Shown here: piece after piece, positions 8,033-16,805 of the stretch
How the letters are laid out: every line of letters starts with the position of its first letter
How positions within the stretch are numbered: the stretch's first letter is position 1
Source: an uncultured Pseudomonadota bacterium
Lineage (GTDB): Bacteria; Bdellovibrionota_B; Oligoflexia; Oligoflexales; CAIYRB01
Length of the DNA stretch: 46,200 nt
NCBI GenBank assembly: GCA_903915625.1
Contig: CAIWTN010000193.1
Span: 1 to 46,200, forward strand
Direction of reading: 5' to 3'
The notes under the pieces: model-generated
The model's database searches: none
Seen by the model: only the letters and a program-made list of their open reading frames with translations
What the model was told of the DNA's origin: nothing
Translations under genes and position numbers: made by a program

Positions 8033-9418
8033 TCAGACCAAATCACCGAGCAATGCAGTTTTGTTGGCACTAGTAATTTTTACCGGCAAAATTTCGCCGA
8101 CCAAATTACGCTCTGCCGCCACTCTTACCAGGCGGTAATGTTCTGTGCGGCCATAGTAATATCCTGGCATTTTCTGACTATGGTAGAGAAACAGAACCGG
8201 TCTTACTTCGTTTATTTCAGCTAAATTTTGCTTGGTCGTAATGCTGTCTTGTAGGGTGTGTAAGCGAGTAAGCCGCTCGTCTTTTACACTTTCAGGGATC
8301 TGATCCAAATAGCGCGCAGCAGGGGTGTTGTTGCGCGGTGAATATTTGAAACTAAACGTAAAACTAAAGCCGACCTTTTCGACTAGCGCCATCGTCGCGG
8401 CGAAATCTTCTTCCGTTTCGCCAGGGAACCCAACAATCAGATCTGTGGAGATAGCAATATCTGGTACGGCGGACCTAAGCCAGGTCACACGCTCCAAATA
8501 CTCGGCAACTGTCACTTTGCGTTGCATACGGTGGAGGATAGGGTCGCTGCCACTTTGCACCGGAAGATGGAGATAGCGTCCGAGTTTTGGCTCCGTAGCA
8601 AATAAATCCGCCACTTCGCGCGTGAGGTCGTGCGGATTTGACGTCGTAAAACGCAGTCGATCGAGTTCCGGGAGGGCCGCAACTGCACGTAGCAGTTCGG
8701 CGAATCGTGGTGGTTCTCCGTTGTCGCTGCCGTAACTGTTGACGTTTTGACCTAGTAGGGTCAGCTCGCGGGCACCGGTTGCCAACAGAGCTTTAGACTC
8801 CGCGACTACTTCGGCGATAGTCCGTGAAACTTCGCGTCCGCGGGTAAACGGAACCACACAAAACGTGCAGTAATTGTTACATCCCTGCTGGATGTTTACG
8901 TAGCGTGAGACTTCATGCTTGCCGCTTAGCGTCGGCGGTGCAACCGCTTCAGCATCGACATCTGTGGGCTCTGCAGCATGATCATCGTGATGGCGCGCGA
9001 ACCCTGTAGCCAGAGCGCTCTTCCCCGTATCTGCATGCTCGCTGAGCAAGCGCGGAAGATCCTCAATCTTGCCAGGTCCAAGCAATACATCGATCTGCGG
9101 CGCAGCTTTCAGCAAGCGGCGACCCTCGGCCTGCGCAACACAACCGGCGACAGCAATGGTCATGCCTGGGCGCTGCTCTTTAAGATCCCGCAGGACGCCA
9201 AGACGACTGAGAACTTTATGCCGCGCTTTTTCGCGGATATGGCAGGTGTTGAGCAGAACTAAATCAGCTTCTTCGACGATTGGGGTGAGCTGATAATTTT
9301 GCTGTGCCAACAGTGCGAGCATGCGCTCGCTGTCGGCCGCATTCATCTGGCAGCCCCAGGTTTCTACATGCACCTTTTTTGGGGTGCCCGTTACGTTCAC
9401 GTCGCTGACTTGACTCAC
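8033..9418 (-). CDS. miaB: tRNA-2-methylthio-N6-dimethylallyladenosine synthase MiaB
   Basis: 461 residues, the usual MiaB length. The enzyme methylthiolates i6A37 of tRNAs reading UNN codons, using two 4Fe-4S clusters and SAM. The N-terminal UPF0004 domain has its three cluster cysteines at Cys23 (WGCQMN), Cys59 (NTCHIR) and Cys93 (AGCVAQ). The radical-SAM domain has Cys180, Cys184 and Cys187 (C-x3-C-x2-C), and the C-terminus carries a TRAM domain from about residue 390. A His/Asp-rich insertion at about 140-160 separates the first two domains. It lies 19 bp downstream of ffh in the same direction, probably as one transcript. Confidence 0.96.
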   Translation of the reverse strand: MSQVSDVNVTGTPKKVHVETWGCQMNAADSERMLALLAQQNYQLTPIVEEADLVLLNTCHIREKARHKVLSRLGVLRDLKEQRPGMTIAVAGCVAQAEGRRLLKAAPQIDVLLGPGKIEDLPRLLSEHADTGKSALATGFARHHDDHAAEPTDVDAEAVAPPTLSGKHEVSRYVNIQQGCNNYCTFCVVPFTRGREVSRTIAEVVAESKALLATGARELTLLGQNVNSYGSDNGEPPRFAELLRAVAALPELDRLRFTTSNPHDLTREVADLFATEPKLGRYLHLPVQSGSDPILHRMQRKVTVAEYLERVTWLRSAVPDIAISTDLIVGFPGETEEDFAATMALVEKVGFSFTFSFKYSPRNNTPAARYLDQIPESVKDERLTRLHTLQDSITTKQNLAEINEVRPVLFLYHSQKMPGYYYGRTEHYRLVRVAAERNLVGEILPVKITSANKTALLGDLV

Positions 9419-9437
9419 TGCTGATATATCCTAGCGA

Positions 9438-10997
9438 TTACTTGCGGTTTTTCTTGCGAGCTTTTTTGGCGTCTTTACGCAGTTTCTTCTGTTTGTCGCG
9501 ATCGACCGGGCGCCGTGGCGCGCTGTCGCCGCCAAACATGCCGCCCATACCTGGCATTCCGCCCATGCCACCGAGGCCTGGCATTCCGCCCATACCCGGC
9601 ATGCCACCACCGGCTCCCATTTGTTGCGCCATCTTCCGCATGTTGTTCATTTGGGCGAGGCCACCCATACCAGGGATCTTGCCCAAAAGACCCATGTTTT
9701 TGCCGAACATTCCCATCATCTGGCGCATGCCGCCAAACATTTTGAGGAGATCGTTCACTTCTTTAGCGGGGCGCCCGGAGCCTTTTGCCACCCGGCGAAC
9801 CCGACTATCATTGAATACTTTAGGATTGGTCCGCTCTTCGCTGGTCATGGAATCAATCATGGCGCGGAAGCGTAGCAGCTGCCGATCATCGACATTGATA
9901 TCTTTTGGCATACCTGGAAGCGGCATTTTTGCAAGGATGTCCTTCAGCGGCCCCATCTTCTGGATCATGGCAATTTGGTCGTAGAAATCACGCAGGGTGA
10001 ATTGACCTTGTAACATGCGCAGAGCATCTGCTTCGCGATCGGCTGTAGCAACGCGTTCAAAGTCCTGCACTAAGCCGACAATATCGCCCATACCGAGAAT
10101 GCGACTGGCTAATCCCTCAGGGCGGAATTCTTCCAGGCGGTCGAGGCCTTCACCGATACCTAAGAATTTGATGGGCTTGCCCGTGACTTCCTTAATGCTG
10201 AGCGCTGCACCTCCACGTGCATCACCGTCCAGCTTGGTCATCACCACACCGCTGAGGTTTAGTCGCTCATTGAACGATTTCGCGGTGGTGACTGCATCCT
10301 GACCCATCATGGCGTCACAGACGAACAGGATGTTGTCCGGTTTGGTTGCTGCCTTGATATCATCGAGCTCGCGCATCAGCGCTTCATCGATGGCGAGTCG
10401 GCCGGCGGTGTCAAAAAGAATGGTGTCGCAGTCAAGCTCGTAGGCTTTAGCTGCGGCTTGTTTACAGATCTCTACCGGGCTTGCGCCGGCAACATGAAAT
10501 ACTGGGACACCTAGAGTGCCACCGAGCACCTTCAATTGTTCGACAGCGGCGGGGCGATAGATGTCGGCAGCAACCAACAGTGGCTTACGCTTGTGCCGAT
10601 CAATAAGGAACTTCGTTAGCTTGCCAGTTGTCGTTGTTTTGCCGCTACCCTGAAGCCCCACCATCATAATTGTGGTCGGTCTATTGCCAACCATAGTTAG
10701 TGATGAATCGGCCGGGCCCATTAGTTTGACCAGCTCGTCTTGGCAGATCTTGACGAAGTGATCACCCGCGCTGACACGCATGGCGCCACCACCGGCCTTG
10801 AGCTGAACCTGACGACCGAGTGCCTGCTCTTTTACTTCGGCGAGAAATTTTTTGGCGACGCCGTATTCAACGTCCGCCTCGAGCAAGCTCTGGCGTATAG
10901 CGGTCAGGGCTTCATCAATATTTTCATCTGAAAGGGTCGTTTTGCCGCGAAATTTATCCCGCGCCTGGCGGAACCCTTCGCTCAGGACGTCCATCAT
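9438..10997 (-). CDS. ffh: signal recognition particle protein Ffh
   Basis: 519 residues: N domain (about 1-90), GTPase G domain with the P-loop G-L-Q-G-S-G-K-T at 114-121, then DTAGR and TKLDGDARGG motifs, and the methionine-rich M domain (about 310-470) that binds 4.5S RNA and signal peptides. The C-terminal tail is a Gly/Met repeat (GMPGMGG type) followed by a highly basic KKARKKNRK end, longer than in E. coli Ffh. A GGAGAG precedes the ATG by about 8 bases. It delivers nascent membrane proteins to FtsY/SecYEG. miaB follows 19 bp downstream. Confidence 0.97.
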   Translation of the reverse strand: MMDVLSEGFRQARDKFRGKTTLSDENIDEALTAIRQSLLEADVEYGVAKKFLAEVKEQALGRQVQLKAGGGAMRVSAGDHFVKICQDELVKLMGPADSSLTMVGNRPTTIMMVGLQGSGKTTTTGKLTKFLIDRHKRKPLLVAADIYRPAAVEQLKVLGGTLGVPVFHVAGASPVEICKQAAAKAYELDCDTILFDTAGRLAIDEALMRELDDIKAATKPDNILFVCDAMMGQDAVTTAKSFNERLNLSGVVMTKLDGDARGGAALSIKEVTGKPIKFLGIGEGLDRLEEFRPEGLASRILGMGDIVGLVQDFERVATADREADALRMLQGQFTLRDFYDQIAMIQKMGPLKDILAKMPLPGMPKDINVDDRQLLRFRAMIDSMTSEERTNPKVFNDSRVRRVAKGSGRPAKEVNDLLKMFGGMRQMMGMFGKNMGLLGKIPGMGGLAQMNNMRKMAQQMGAGGGMPGMGGMPGLGGMGGMPGMGGMFGGDSAPRRPVDRDKQKKLRKDAKKARKKNRK

Positions 10998-11085
10998 GCT
11001 GCAACTCTCCAGGAACCAAAAAGGAAATGGGCAGTATGCCTATAGCCTTTCTAATGCCCCTTAGTCAAACCAACCCGTTGGGAAT

Positions 11086-11382
11086 TGGGCTGTTAAAGCC
11101 CTGCTCGATCTGGGCTGCAGATGTCCCGCAAGCCTCCAATGGGCCCACCAGACTTGATCTGATTTGTGCCTTTGATATTTTGGAACATCTGAGTTCTTCA
11201 GTGCATTTACCCAATAGTTACTGATGGTTGGGATCTAGCTGGTGTTTGATGCTTATGATCCCGAGCACCCCTCTTGGGCGCATAGATTTTCTGCGTTGCC
11301 ACCATTAATTCGGCGCAAGCTATTGAGTCTTAAGTTAAAGTTTAGATATCAGCCTACCGATCTATTAGGGCAACCAGCCTAA
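11086..11382 (+). pseudogene. decayed class I SAM-dependent methyltransferase
   Basis: Fragments of one protein type appear in shifting frames. Motif I-like A-L-L-D-L-G-C is in the frame of position 11098 (next residue Arg instead of Gly). A motif typical after strand 4, L-D-L-I-C-A-F-D-I-L-E-H-L, follows one frame over at about 11154-11190. The first frame resumes after a stop (TAG at about 11235) with L-V-F-D-A-Y-D-P-E-H-P-S-W and a basic tail ending at TAA 11380-11382. Spacing between motifs is shorter than in an intact enzyme, so deletions as well as frameshifts occurred. It lies directly before the TMTC-like array and may be a lost member of that locus. The call rests on short motifs. 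Confidence 0.5.
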
Positions 11383-11416
11383 GCAACGAGTTAATCGCAC
11401 CGTCGCGCGTGATCGA

Positions 11417-13459
11417 ATGGGCGCTGCTACTTGGACTGATGTGATCCTTGATCCAGAAAATCCGCCTAAGCAACTGGGGGCTCCGGCCTCCATAGGGGGC
11501 TCGTTCGTCTCGGCAATTGTCCTAACAGGGGTGGTGTTTCTGCTCTTTGCCAGGACCTGGGCCTTCCCCTTTGTGCCCTACGATGATGCAATTAATATCA
11601 CAGAAAATCCTCTTTTTGCTGTGGCTGGAGCGGAAACCTTCTCAGCAATTTGGCGGGCGCCTCTGCACAAGTTATACATTCCCTTGACCTATAGTGTCTG
11701 GGCTGGCGCTGCGCGTCTGGCTCGCCAGGGTCTCAGTGGCGATGGCTATCACGTTTTCGCCGCTAACTTGTTTCATGCCACCAATGTCTTACTTCATTTG
11801 TGGAATACACTATGGGTCGCTGCACTGCTGAGGCGCTGGATCAGGAGCGAGCTAGCCATCTTTCTCGCTGCGGCGGTATTTGCCATACACCCTTTACAAA
11901 GCGAGGCAGTGGTTTGGGTAACAGGCATGAAGGACCTCCTTTTTACGGCCTTTGCATTGCCGTCGATCTGGTGCTTGATTAATTTTGCCCGCGGCCAGTG
12001 GCGGCCATACTTTTGGTTAGCGCTAGCGACGCTTACTTACGCACTGGCGCTGTTGGCTAAACCCGCAGCTCTAGCGTTACCGCTGATAGTCTTAGTAGTT
12101 GGCTACTACGAACGTTTGCCACTACGTAGACTGCTAACCGTCTTCGTCGGATGGGTGTGTCTCGCGCTGCCTGTCATCGTAATGACATTCAACATACAGG
12201 CCGATACCGTGTCTAATCCAGCTGCGCTCTTGCAAAGGCCACTAATCGCTGCGCACGCTATCTGCTTTTATCTGATTAAACTGTTAGCCCCGATCAATAT
12301 GGCTCTGGATTATGGTGCGATGCCCAGCCGTGTGCTTACGCAAAGCGCACCTCTGTTTGCGCTGCTTTTTTTGTTGTTACTGGCGATGTGGCTTTGGCTA
12401 CGTCGCGCTGATGGATGGTGGTTTGGCGTAGCGCTATCCATTGCAGCATTGGCGCCGGTGTTAGGGCTGATACCTTTTGAGTTTCAAAGTCACTCTACAG
12501 TTGCTGATCGCTATATGTATTTGCCGATGCTTGGAGTTAGTGTGCTTCTTGCGATGTTGATCATGCGGTGGCAGCGAGCAGCTGTATTCACCTTGCCGAT
12601 TTTGTTGAGTTTGGCCTGGCTTAGCTACCGTCAGGTGTCTGTGTGGGCGAATCCTGATGCGCTTTTCAATCACACGCTGCGGATTAATCCAGGTAGTGTT
12701 TTAGCCTGGCAGTCGCTCGGTGCTGGCAGAATGACGGAGGAAAGATGGGGAGATGCGGTACCAGCATTTACCTCGGCCTTAAGTCTCAGGCCCCGCTTCG
12801 GTGATGCACTCTATAATTTGGGCTTAGCATATGAGCGGCTCGGCCGAGATGAGGATGCGCTGACACAATTCGCGATCGTTGCAATGAGCGGCGCACCGAC
12901 CGCAGCCAGTTTGGAGGGGGGCGCTAGAACGGCAAAGCGCCTTGGCCACTGGCAAGAATCCCTGCGCTATTTACACAGATGCGAAGAACTCTTCCCAGGG
13001 CGTGCCCAAACCGCTTGGTTACAGGCTGAAACCTTAGCTGCATCGGGAGATGTGAGCGCAGCCAAGTCGAGATTTGTAACGGCTATAGCGCGTCAGCCCA
13101 ATGCTTACGAGATTCATACTGCGTATGCCGACTTTCTCTCGGATCACGGCGAAGGTGGAACTGCAGTCACAGAATATAAAACTGCGCTAAGATTGGATCC
13201 GGGAGCCATAGCGGCACGGGTAAACTTGGCAGGGGTCCTTGCGCAGATGGGTAGTTATGAAGAAGCTGAGGCACAGTTGCGCGAGAGTATCCGGCAACAA
13301 CCTGGAATGGTTACCGCGCACGTTAACCTAGGTATCATGCTGGAACAGACCGGCGCCAAGCAGGCAGCAGCTGAAGCGTTTAAGCATGCTTTAACTTTGG
13401 ATCCCAACAGGCGTGATGCTGCCTCTGGTCTGGCTCGGATAGTCGGGTCTAGATCATGA
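11417..13459 (+). CDS. TMTC-like GT-C glycosyltransferase with TPR domain (paralogue 1)
   Basis: 680 residues. About ten transmembrane helices fill residues 30-405, followed by six or seven TPRs from about 425 to the end (DALYNLGLAYERLGRDEDAL, ARVNLAGVLAQMGSYEEAE). The first extracytoplasmic loop has the acidic Y-D-D-A-I-N motif (Asp56-Asp57) where GT-C enzymes place their catalytic acid. Other array hallmarks are H-A-T-N-V-L-L-H (120-127), H-P-L-Q-S-E (158-163) with VTGMKDLL, AKPAA (214-218), and V-A-D-R-Y-M-Y-L-P (362-370), resembling the DUF1736 region of eukaryotic TMTC protein O-mannosyltransferases. It probably transfers a sugar from a polyprenyl-phosphate donor outside the inner membrane, with TPRs guiding acceptors. 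The start is the first usable ATG; no good ribosome site is seen. Its stop overlaps the next start by 4 nt. Confidence 0.75.
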   Translation: MGAATWTDVILDPENPPKQLGAPASIGGSFVSAIVLTGVVFLLFARTWAFPFVPYDDAINITENPLFAVAGAETFSAIWRAPLHKLYIPLTYSVWAGAARLARQGLSGDGYHVFAANLFHATNVLLHLWNTLWVAALLRRWIRSELAIFLAAAVFAIHPLQSEAVVWVTGMKDLLFTAFALPSIWCLINFARGQWRPYFWLALATLTYALALLAKPAALALPLIVLVVGYYERLPLRRLLTVFVGWVCLALPVIVMTFNIQADTVSNPAALLQRPLIAAHAICFYLIKLLAPINMALDYGAMPSRVLTQSAPLFALLFLLLLAMWLWLRRADGWWFGVALSIAALAPVLGLIPFEFQSHSTVADRYMYLPMLGVSVLLAMLIMRWQRAAVFTLPILLSLAWLSYRQVSVWANPDALFNHTLRINPGSVLAWQSLGAGRMTEERWGDAVPAFTSALSLRPRFGDALYNLGLAYERLGRDEDALTQFAIVAMSGAPTAASLEGGARTAKRLGHWQESLRYLHRCEELFPGRAQTAWLQAETLAASGDVSAAKSRFVTAIARQPNAYEIHTAYADFLSDHGEGGTAVTEYKTALRLDPGAIAARVNLAGVLAQMGSYEEAEAQLRESIRQQPGMVTAHVNLGIMLEQTGAKQAAAEAFKHALTLDPNRRDAASGLARIVGSRS

Positions 13460-15129
13460 TGACGAACATGCAGAAGCATAAGATTGGTTGGATGTGCTGC
13501 TTTGGGCTTATTTTATGCGTACTTTATTTATACCGTGATTTGCCTGGTATGACCTACCTACTTTGGGATGACGATCTACTCGTAACCGAAAATGCAATAC
13601 TAAGTCTGCCCTTTACCGCGGCGACTAGGGCAGCTTTTGGTGGTTATTATAATGGCGATTATATACCGATCAGTTTGATGTCTTATTGGTGTGAAGTTAG
13701 AGTGGCCGGATTCCTTCCTGTCGTGCAGCACGTGAATAATCTGCTGCTTCACATCTTTAACATCTTTCTAGTATGGGTATGGTTGCGGCGTTTTTCCTCA
13801 CTAAGTCCGTTTCTTTTTCTGATCGTTGCTGTCTTTGCCATTCATCCCCTGCAAGTAGAGAGTGTGGCTTGGGTCAGTGAGCGTAAGGGGCTATTAGCAA
13901 CGACCTTCTATTTATTAGCCCTGATTTGCGCCAGTAAGGTGGAGGTAAACCGGCGGGCTCAGTTGCGCTGGGATATAGCGTATATAGTCTTTTTTATCTT
14001 GGGTGCGTTATCTAAAGCTAACGGCATTTTTATACCGATATGGATTGCCTTATCGACTGCGCTCAGTCAAAGGCGTTGGATCCCACTAGGTTGGCCTAAG
14101 CACATCTCAGCGCTGGCTGTTGCCTTTGGATTTTCGGTGGTGAGAGTGCTCGCGTATGCAAGTGCGATTCCTCAATTCGGATCTCTGGCGCTGTCGCCGG
14201 ACAGGTTGTTGGCATGGCCACTAATGACCTTGGCAGCTTTGGGTTTCTACGTCAAAATGATCATAGCTCCCTTGGATTTGTCGATAATTTATCCATCCTT
14301 CACTAGTGCCTCTGATTGGGCGAGCCAAATACTGTGGGGAACCTGCGCGTGCCTCTTCTGGGTGGGAGGTGTTGTCTGGCTGAGGCTTAGGGAAGCACTA
14401 AACTGGTTGTTGTTTGGCCTGCTCACTTTGGCTCCCGTCTTAAACTTGGTGCCACGCATTAACTTTGTGAACGATCGCTATATTTATTTGCCTCTTATTG
14501 GCTTTGTCTCTTGCACGCTATTAATCCTCCAGGCCCTGTGGCTGCGTTGGCAAGACCGAGCTAATAGAGCTGGATATCAAAATCGTTTGAAGCCGATATT
14601 CGTGGGAATATGCGTAGTCTTCATCGCTTTTTGTGCCTGGCTCAGTAAACACCGTGTAGCCGTGTGGTCATCGAATATTACCCTGTGGAGTGATACCGTA
14701 AATAAGGTTCCATTAAGTAGTCTTGCTCAAAATAATCTGGGCCAAGCCTTTCAGAATCAAGGAAGCATTTCAGATGCTATTGTTCACTATCAAAAAAGTT
14801 TAGACATTGCAGTTGATTCTGGGTCAACGAATCTTGCATATAATAACCTGGCGACGATATATAGCTCGCGACAGTATCCGCAGTACTTTAATCTGCCGTT
14901 AGCGCGTTCGCTTCTTGAGTCAGGAATTGCACGTGTGTCAAGGCCGGATGACAGCTTAGTACTCCGCTTTAATCTTGCGCTTGTGCACCTTCAGGCAGGT
15001 GATCTTTTGGCGGGTAAGCAGGCTCTTGCAGATCTATTGGCTCGCCTGGAATTGAGTCCTAATCAGCGCTACCTGTTTCTTGTAGAACGCGTCGCTCAGC
15101 TGCAGAAAACATTGGAGGCGGCGCAATGA
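13456..15129 (+). CDS. TMTC-like GT-C glycosyltransferase with short TPR tail (paralogue 2)
   Basis: 557 residues with the same architecture: membrane helices to about residue 400, D-D-D at 38-40 (LLWDDDLLVTEN), HVNNLLLH at 92-99, H-P-L-Q-V-E at 130-135, N-D-R-Y-I-Y-L-P late in the membrane part, and a short TPR segment from about 425. It is the most divergent member: the VTGxKDLL motif is VSERKGLL, the KPAA motif is SKANG, and the DYGxxP motif is IIYPS. It may therefore use a different donor or acceptor from its neighbours. It is joined to paralogues 1 and 3 by ATGA overlaps, so it is translated from the same message. Confidence 0.75.
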   Translation: MMTNMQKHKIGWMCCFGLILCVLYLYRDLPGMTYLLWDDDLLVTENAILSLPFTAATRAAFGGYYNGDYIPISLMSYWCEVRVAGFLPVVQHVNNLLLHIFNIFLVWVWLRRFSSLSPFLFLIVAVFAIHPLQVESVAWVSERKGLLATTFYLLALICASKVEVNRRAQLRWDIAYIVFFILGALSKANGIFIPIWIALSTALSQRRWIPLGWPKHISALAVAFGFSVVRVLAYASAIPQFGSLALSPDRLLAWPLMTLAALGFYVKMIIAPLDLSIIYPSFTSASDWASQILWGTCACLFWVGGVVWLRLREALNWLLFGLLTLAPVLNLVPRINFVNDRYIYLPLIGFVSCTLLILQALWLRWQDRANRAGYQNRLKPIFVGICVVFIAFCAWLSKHRVAVWSSNITLWSDTVNKVPLSSLAQNNLGQAFQNQGSISDAIVHYQKSLDIAVDSGSTNLAYNNLATIYSSRQYPQYFNLPLARSLLESGIARVSRPDDSLVLRFNLALVHLQAGDLLAGKQALADLLARLELSPNQRYLFLVERVAQLQKTLEAAQ

Positions 15130-16805
15130 TGAAGCAATTCTGTTTGACTTGGGCGCGCCGATATTGGCCAATTTTTCTTGTGCTTGTTGCTGTTGTCACC
15201 ATTTATGGGCGCACCGTTGGATACGATTTTGTTAGCTGGGATGACGACCAGAATATAACGCAGAATCCTTTGTTTCAACGCGGTGATTGGTGGAAGTTTT
15301 GGACTGAGCCGTTCATCGGAATGTATGTTCCAGTTGTTTACACCTTGTGGTATGGGTTGCTGCGTCTATCAACCCCAGCGAATCCTATGCTTTTCCATGC
15401 TGTTAACGTCGTAATGCATCTAGTCAATGTCATTTTGGTCTATGCCATAGCCCGGCGTACGGAAGAGCATTTAAACTCAGGATCAAGGGATTTCTCTTCG
15501 GCAGCTTTCATTGCTGGCCTTATCTTCGCTCTGCATCCACTTCAGGTCGAGTCGGTAGCTTGGGTAACTGGCCTACGTGATCTCTTATGTTGCTTCTGGA
15601 TCTTACTTGCGACTTTTTTTAGTCTTTCTAGCCCATCATCAAAATCTAGTCATTTTTATGCTTTTCTCGCCTTTATCATAGCGGTGCTTTGCAAGCCAGC
15701 GGCTGTGGTGTTGCCGGTGATATTGGTTGTCATGTCTACTTTTTGGGGCATCTCTACTCTACGCAAACTATTTTTTAGATACCTTCCCTGGGTACTGGTG
15801 TCTGCCTTGGTGGTATGGTCGACCGCGCATATACAAACAGAAGTCATAAGTTTTGCTGTGCCACCGCTAAGTTTCGCAAAAAGGCTATTGATCGCCATCG
15901 ACAGCTTTGGGTTTTATCTAGGTAAATTCGCGGCTCCTTTCGGACTAGCTGTCGATTATGGGCGCACTCCTGAAAACGTATTAGGCAGTCAAAGTTACTA
16001 TTTGAGCATCTTCTGCTTGACGCTATCGGTGAGCGTATTAGCTCTTGGCTGGAGAAGGCTAAGGGCGATTGACTGGGGCTGGTTGCTGTTTGCAGCCATG
16101 ATGATGACTCCGACATCCGGCATCGTGCCATTTGCGTTTCAGCATGTCTCTAGTGTAGCGGATCACTATGCATACATACCTATTGTAGGCATAGCTATCT
16201 TTCTAGGATTACAAATCGCCAGACTTCCACGGAGATTCGCGATTGGGATTGCCTTGGTGTTAAGCGTATATTTGACGGCGATCTCGCTGCAGCGAGTGGC
16301 AATTTGGCGAGATGATAAGACACTATACCCTGTGATGATTGCTGCGAACCCCGATAGCTTTGCAGGCCAGATTGGTATGCTGGCTATTGCTATGCGGGAG
16401 GAACGCTACCAGGATGCGCTACCATATTTGCGTAACGCGGAAAGAATTGAGCCTACTAATGTAGTCACGCTACTAGATAAATGGCTACTATATGCTCGTC
16501 TCGGTCGCTATCAGGACGTGATTGCAGATGCTCCAGGGCATATTTTGACTAAAGAAAAAATTACCGCCAATCCAAACTCAGCCTCAACCATTGCCGCTCA
16601 GTATGTCGTCTTGGCATACGCGCAGATGCAGCTTGGCAAATTATTCGAAAGCCTGGCCACTGTATGTTTAGCGCGCTTTGCTGATCCAGAAAATAATGAT
16701 GCTAAGAATTTCATGCCCTATTTAGGGCAGAGGTTGAAATTGACGATGTCACCAGAACAGTGGTGCCTTGAAAACGAGAAATTGTGGACACCCCTAGGCC
16801 GCTAG
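15126..16805 (+). CDS. TMTC-like GT-C glycosyltransferase with short TPR tail (paralogue 3)
   Basis: 559 residues: multi-spanning membrane part to about residue 400 with SWDDDQNI (Asp39-41), FHAVNVVMH at 90-98, H-P-L-Q-V-E at 137-142 with VTGLRDLL, CKPAA, VDYGRTP and V-A-D-H-Y-A-Y-I-P, then two or three degenerate TPRs (YQDALPYLRNAERIEPTN). The R-to-H change in the VADRY motif is unique in the array. It is the last gene of the overlapped trio (ATGA with paralogue 2), and its end overlaps the convergent GT2 gene by 12 bp. Expected role: extracytoplasmic sugar transfer from a lipid-linked donor. Confidence 0.75.
   Translation: MMKQFCLTWARRYWPIFLVLVAVVTIYGRTVGYDFVSWDDDQNITQNPLFQRGDWWKFWTEPFIGMYVPVVYTLWYGLLRLSTPANPMLFHAVNVVMHLVNVILVYAIARRTEEHLNSGSRDFSSAAFIAGLIFALHPLQVESVAWVTGLRDLLCCFWILLATFFSLSSPSSKSSHFYAFLAFIIAVLCKPAAVVLPVILVVMSTFWGISTLRKLFFRYLPWVLVSALVVWSTAHIQTEVISFAVPPLSFAKRLLIAIDSFGFYLGKFAAPFGLAVDYGRTPENVLGSQSYYLSIFCLTLSVSVLALGWRRLRAIDWGWLLFAAMMMTPTSGIVPFAFQHVSSVADHYAYIPIVGIAIFLGLQIARLPRRFAIGIALVLSVYLTAISLQRVAIWRDDKTLYPVMIAANPDSFAGQIGMLAIAMREERYQDALPYLRNAERIEPTNVVTLLDKWLLYARLGRYQDVIADAPGHILTKEKITANPNSASTIAAQYVVLAYAQMQLGKLFESLATVCLARFADPENNDAKNFMPYLGQRLKLTMSPEQWCLENEKLWTPLGR

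Noticed and set aside
9442-9984. Long open frame opposite the 3' half of ffh
   Set aside because: It mirrors the Gly/Met-rich M-domain codons of ffh (giving proline-rich repeats), and the ffh frame is certain.
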